Shown here: in pieces, positions 61,153 to 64,000 of the stretch
How the letters are laid out: each line of letters begins with the position of its first letter
Numbering within the stretch: the stretch's first letter is position 1
DNA from: Desulfoferula sp040751985
Lineage (GTDB): Bacteria; Desulfobacterota; Desulfarculia; Desulfarculales; Desulfarculaceae
Length of the DNA stretch: 64,000 bases
Assembly: GCA_040751985.1 (NCBI GenBank)
Contig: JBFMFU010000085.1
Location: 3,824 to 67,823 of the forward strand
Direction: 5' to 3'
Translations under genes and position numbers: made by a program
The notes under the pieces: model-generated
Database searches by the model: none
The model's input: the letters and a program-made list of their open reading frames with translations, nothing else
Told to the model about the DNA's origin: nothing

Positions 61153-61722
61153 CTACTCTACCTCCTGGTGCACGACGATCTTCTCGTCGCCCAGAAGCTG
61201 CTGGGCGTCGATGATGATCAACCGCTCCCCCGTAACACCCCTGAGGTACTGGGCGCCTATCCCAGTCACCGTGGGCGGCGGCTGGCGGATGTCGTCCAAG
61301 GCCACGGAGCGGGTGCCCAGGATGACGTCCGCCAGGACGCCGAACTCCATCTGGCCGTCGCCGATGAGAATCACCTTGTTCAGCTCTCCCAGGCCCTTCT
61401 CCGGCAAGGAGAAGAACTTCTTCAGGTCCACCACCGACACGATCTGCCCGCGCAGGTTGACGATGCCCAGCAGAAGGGGGGGCGTGCCGGGCAGGGGCGT
61501 GAAGTCCTTGAGCGGGTGCACGCCGCGCACGAAGGTCGACTCCAGGCCGTAGGTCTCGCTGGCCAGCAGAAAGGTGATGACCTTCAAGGACTCCTGCGGG
61601 GCCAGCTCCGCCGGCTCCTCCTGGGCCAGGGCCCGCGCCCGGGCTTTGAGCACCGCCTGGGTCTGCTGCTCTGCCGCGGCCTGCCCCAGGGGCGCGCCCT
61701 GCGGGGCGGAGTCTTTTTTCAT
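61153..61722 (-). CDS. cheW: CheW-like coupling protein
   Basis: 189-residue CheW scaffold with a longer N-terminus (about 45 residues, Gln/Ala-rich). The CheW fold starts near KVITFLLASETYGLE, followed by GIVNLRGQIVSVVDLKKF and RLIIIDAQQLL. It bridges receptor and CheA. Its first codons overlap cheR's stop by 4 bases. A second CheW at 63179 is the other coupling protein, as in Wsp systems where one CheW serves the receptor and the other assists CheR. Confidence 0.93.
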   Translation of the reverse strand: MKKDSAPQGAPLGQAAAEQQTQAVLKARARALAQEEPAELAPQESLKVITFLLASETYGLESTFVRGVHPLKDFTPLPGTPPLLLGIVNLRGQIVSVVDLKKFFSLPEKGLGELNKVILIGDGQMEFGVLADVILGTRSVALDDIRQPPPTVTGIGAQYLRGVTGERLIIIDAQQLLGDEKIVVHQEVE

Positions 61723-63182
61723 GCCAACCCTCCAGCCAAGATCGTGGCCTGGGTGATCTCCCTAAACCTGCCCACGGTCAGGCCCTCGGCCTCGGGCAGA
61801 ACCTCGTCCTGCTGGCAGTCGTCTAAGAGGCCCAGCACGTTGTTGAAGCAGCGCCGGGCCGCCTGGGCGTCGCCCTGGCGCAGCATCAGGTTGCCCAGGG
61901 CGAAGTGGGCCATCACCAGCTTGGGCTCCAGGTACAGCGCCCGCCGCAACGAGGCGATGGCCTCCTGGGGCTGCTCCTGCTCCTGCAGGATGGAGGCGCG
62001 CAGGTAGTGCAGGCCGGGGTCCAGCTTGCTCTGGGCCAGGGCCTCTTCGCACTGAGCCAGGGCCTCGCTCAGGCGGCCCTGGTTGGCCAGCTCCCGGATG
62101 TCCCGGGCCTCCGCAATCTGCGCCGCCGGCGTGGAGGGCGCCACGGTCGCTGCGGCCGGCGGCGGGGGCGGGGGCGGTGGGGCTGCGGTTGCCGGCAGGG
62201 GCCAGACCGGGGCCGCGGCCACGGCGGGCACCGGCGGGGCAGGGCAGGCCACCACCGGCAGCGGCGGCGGCGCTGGCAGCTCCTCCAGCCACGGCAGGGG
62301 CGCCGGAGCCGGCGCGGGCCACGGCGGCGCCAGGGATGCCTGCTTGCAGTAGACCACCGCGCCGGGGAAGCGCACCGGCTGGAATTGGCCGAAGGTGTCC
62401 TGGGACAGCTCGCAGGCCCCCACCATCAGCCAGCCGCCCTCCACCAGGCAGCGATAGAGGTTGTGGCCCACCTGGCGGGCCCGCTGGGGCAGGAAGTACA
62501 TCAGCACGTTGCGACAGAAGATTATGTCCATGGCGCTGGTGGAGTTGAGCACCGAAGGGTACACGTCCTCGGCCAGGTTCAGGTAGGCGAAGCTGACCAT
62601 ATCCCGGAGGGCGGCGCGTATCTGCAGGCGGCCCGCGGCGGTGGGCCGAAAGTAGTCCTGCTTGAGCCAGGGCGGCGCATTGCGGAAGGACCAGGGGCCG
62701 TACACGCCCTCCTGGGCCCGGCGCAGCAGGCGGGGGTTGAGGTCCGTGGCCAGGATGCTGATCTGCCAGTCCTCCCAGACCGGCAGCGCCCGCAATAGAG
62801 CTATGGCCAGGGAGTAGGGCTCCTCGCCGGTGGCGCAGCCGGCGCTCCAGATGCGCAGCCGCCGGCCGCTGCCGCGCCGGGTGCGGATCAGCTCCGGCAG
62901 GATCTCCTGCTCCAGGGCCTGGAAGACCTGGGGCTCGCGCCAGAAATAGGTCTCGGGCACCGTGAGGTGGCTGGCCAGCCCCTCCAGTTGCTGGCTGGAC
63001 AGGGGCGCGGACAGGAGCCACTCGCCGAAGTTCTTGGTGTCGCCGAAGCCGAACTCGGCGGCGGCGGGGACCAGGCGGCGGTTAAGCTCGCCGTAGCGCT
63101 CGGGCGGGAAATGCAGGGCGGTCTTGCTGGCGACCAGCTGGCTCAGGCGAACCAAAAGGGGCTCGGAAAGGCCGTCGCTCAT
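61719..63182 (-). CDS. cheR: CheR methyltransferase with Pro-rich linker and TPR domain
   Basis: 487-residue CheR. The N-terminal helical and SAM-binding domains cover residues about 1-275, with the SAM motif IWSAGCATGEEPYSLA near 110-125 and FCRNVLMYF. A very Pro/Ala-rich linker (about 285-350, including a run of eight Pro) leads to TPR repeats at about 360-450 (LHYLRASILQEQEQPQEAI, MAHFALGNLMLRQGDAQAA). It methylates receptor glutamates; the TPR can bind partners. WspC has the same layout. It overlaps cheW genes on both sides. Confidence 0.93.
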   Translation of the reverse strand: MSDGLSEPLLVRLSQLVASKTALHFPPERYGELNRRLVPAAAEFGFGDTKNFGEWLLSAPLSSQQLEGLASHLTVPETYFWREPQVFQALEQEILPELIRTRRGSGRRLRIWSAGCATGEEPYSLAIALLRALPVWEDWQISILATDLNPRLLRRAQEGVYGPWSFRNAPPWLKQDYFRPTAAGRLQIRAALRDMVSFAYLNLAEDVYPSVLNSTSAMDIIFCRNVLMYFLPQRARQVGHNLYRCLVEGGWLMVGACELSQDTFGQFQPVRFPGAVVYCKQASLAPPWPAPAPAPLPWLEELPAPPPLPVVACPAPPVPAVAAAPVWPLPATAAPPPPPPPPAAATVAPSTPAAQIAEARDIRELANQGRLSEALAQCEEALAQSKLDPGLHYLRASILQEQEQPQEAIASLRRALYLEPKLVMAHFALGNLMLRQGDAQAARRCFNNVLGLLDDCQQDEVLPEAEGLTVGRFREITQATILAGGLA

Positions 63183-63658
63183 CCGTCTCCCCCTGACAAG
63201 GCCGCGTCCAGGGCCTTTTGCTCATCCAGGGAGAGAAACTGGTCCAGGTCGTAGATCAGGGCCAGGCCATCCTCCAGCTTGGCCACGCCCTTCAGGTGCG
63301 GGGCGAAGGACAATGCCGGCTCGCTGTCCTGCGTCTGCTCCTGGGCCAAGCGCCGGAGGCCCACCACCTCGTCCACCACCAGCGCCACTGGCCGGTGGGA
63401 GGCCTGGGCCACCAGCAGACGGTCGTCCAGGCGCAGTGTCCGGGCGGGCAGCCCGAAGCGGCGGCGGATGTCCACCACCGGGATGACCCGCCCCCGCAGG
63501 TTGATCACGCCGCGGACGATCTCCGGGGCCTTGGGCAGGGGCGTGATCTCCACGGCGCGCAGCACCCGCTCTACAATGGCCAGGGGCAGGGCGTATTGCG
63601 GCGCGTCCAGAGTGAAGACAAGGATGTCTTGTGGATTGTTTTGCGGACCGCTGATCAT
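63179..63658 (-). CDS. cheW: CheW-like coupling protein, first of the chemosensory operon
   Basis: 159-residue minimal CheW: ILVFTLDAPQYALPLAIVERVLRA, GVINLRGRVIPVVDIRRRFG and LVVDEVVGLR. It starts at ATG 63658 and its stop overlaps the cheR start. Being the first gene, its upstream region (63659-63893) should hold the promoter for all seven genes. Two CheW proteins in one operon suggest a Wsp-like array. Confidence 0.92.
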   Translation of the reverse strand: MISGPQNNPQDILVFTLDAPQYALPLAIVERVLRAVEITPLPKAPEIVRGVINLRGRVIPVVDIRRRFGLPARTLRLDDRLLVAQASHRPVALVVDEVVGLRRLAQEQTQDSEPALSFAPHLKGVAKLEDGLALIYDLDQFLSLDEQKALDAALSGGDG

Positions 63659-63893
63659 CTGGTCCTCCTGTCACTCACGTGACTGCAGGACTAGAAATTA
63701 TTACTCTCGCCGAGCGTAAACGGCAGGCGGTCAGCAGAGGTGACGCCCGGCGGCATCAGCGGGGCAGGCTGAACAGGGAGAATGAATACCTTAGAGGCCT
63801 TACCGTGTTGGGTTTCTCGCTGGTTCCCCCAAAGAATTCATTCTGCATGCATCATTAAATCAACTATTCACGACTACTAGGCCGTGTCGACAT
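63659..63893. promoter_or_regulatory. Upstream region of the chemosensory operon
   Basis: About 235 non-coding bases, moderately A+T-rich from 63825 to 63875, between the first cheW and the transposase fragment. The operon promoter is expected here, but I cannot place -35/-10 boxes. Confidence 0.35.
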
Positions 63894-64000
63894 TTACAAT
63901 AGCCAAAGGTATATGGCCGCTACAAGCACGAAGGCCAAGTATGAGGAGGCCAGCTTATCGTAGCGAGTAGCGACCCTCCGGAATTGTTTGAGCTTGCCGT
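63879..64000 (-). mobile_element. End of an IS5-type insertion sequence (continues past the window)
   Basis: The final 122 bases look like one end of an IS5-family element. The transposase C-terminus is followed by GCCGTGTCGACATTTAC (63881-63897), plausibly the terminal inverted repeat. The other end is outside the window, so target duplication cannot be checked. It lies 221 bases upstream of the chemosensory operon. Confidence 0.65.
63894..64000 (-). CDS. IS5-family transposase, C-terminal fragment (cut by the window edge)
   Basis: The last 34 codons before a TAA, read on the reverse strand. They include KQFRRVATRYDKLASSYLAF and a hydrophobic end AAIYLWLL, the usual ending of DDE transposases of the IS5 group (RxATRYDKxxxxxxA). 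The rest is outside the window. It ends next to the putative inverted repeat. Confidence 0.75.
   Translation of the reverse strand, partial: GKLKQFRRVATRYDKLASSYLAFVLVAAIYLWLL

Noticed and set aside
62130..62340. Pro/Ala codon repeat in cheR as a DNA repeat element
   Set aside because: It is an in-frame low-complexity protein linker, as is common between CheR and TPR domains.

Overview
This 64 kb window is GC-rich chromosomal DNA from what looks like a strictly anaerobic, completely oxidising bacterium. Desulfobacterota, perhaps Desulfarculales-like, is my inference. The grounds are the dense set of CoA-ester catabolic genes, three different carboxylate importers, and methylenetetrahydrofolate reductase genes (metF, metV) linked to heterodisulfide-reductase-like genes (hdrA, mvhD, hdrB, hdrC), as in organisms that run the Wood-Ljungdahl pathway. 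I see no rRNA, tRNA, CRISPR array or phage. The only mobile DNA is the end of an IS5-type element at the right edge.

Positions 1-13467 hold a tctCBA tripartite tricarboxylate transporter with an IclR regulator, an outward-facing pair (phenylacetate-CoA-ligase-like enzyme plus DUF169 protein), and a reverse-strand set: TAXI-type TRAP transporter, second PaaK-like protein, enoyl-CoA hydratase and lipoate-ligase-like protein, with a second IclR regulator. Positions 13616-16304 hold an acyl-CoA dehydrogenase, a second lipoate-ligase-like protein and a NifU/IscU-like scaffold. Positions 16427-26381 are one forward operon: GntR regulator, enoyl-CoA hydratase, acyl-CoA dehydrogenase, biotin-type carboxyltransferase, split B12 mutase, HMG-CoA-synthase-like/DUF35 fusion, thiolase and 3-hydroxyacyl-CoA dehydrogenase. 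It ends in a clear terminator. A paralogous GntR gene follows on the other strand.

Positions 39305 down to 27550 are a second long catabolic operon: dctPQM TRAP transporter, a thiolase lacking its nucleophilic Cys with a DUF35 partner, BKACE, two acyl-CoA synthetases, MaoC hydratase and two acyl-CoA dehydrogenases. Together these genes read as uptake of organic acids, activation to CoA esters, carbon-skeleton rearrangement or decarboxylation, and beta-oxidation to acetyl-CoA.

Positions 50376 down to 39926 are a tightly packed operon joining C1 and electron-transfer proteins (MetF paralog, tandem HdrA, MvhD, MetV, MetF) to signalling proteins (response regulator, two ACT-like proteins, PAS kinase, REC-PAS kinase). 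Just upstream is hdrB with a membrane HdrC-like protein that carries four ferredoxin-type motifs and a c-type haem motif. This suggests that electrons exchanged with methylene-THF reductase reach the membrane, and that the pathway is under its own sensory control.

Positions 63658 down to 53974 are a Wsp-like chemosensory operon (CheW, CheR-TPR, CheW, MCP, CheA-REC, CheB, hybrid kinase). Its last gene is a Cys-rich GAF hybrid kinase rather than a diguanylate cyclase, and cheB carries an apparent one-base frameshift in a G7/C7 run. GC-rich stem-loops directly after the binding-protein gene of all three transporters are a recurrent regulatory feature. The sequence was read by eye, so percentages and homologies are not computed.
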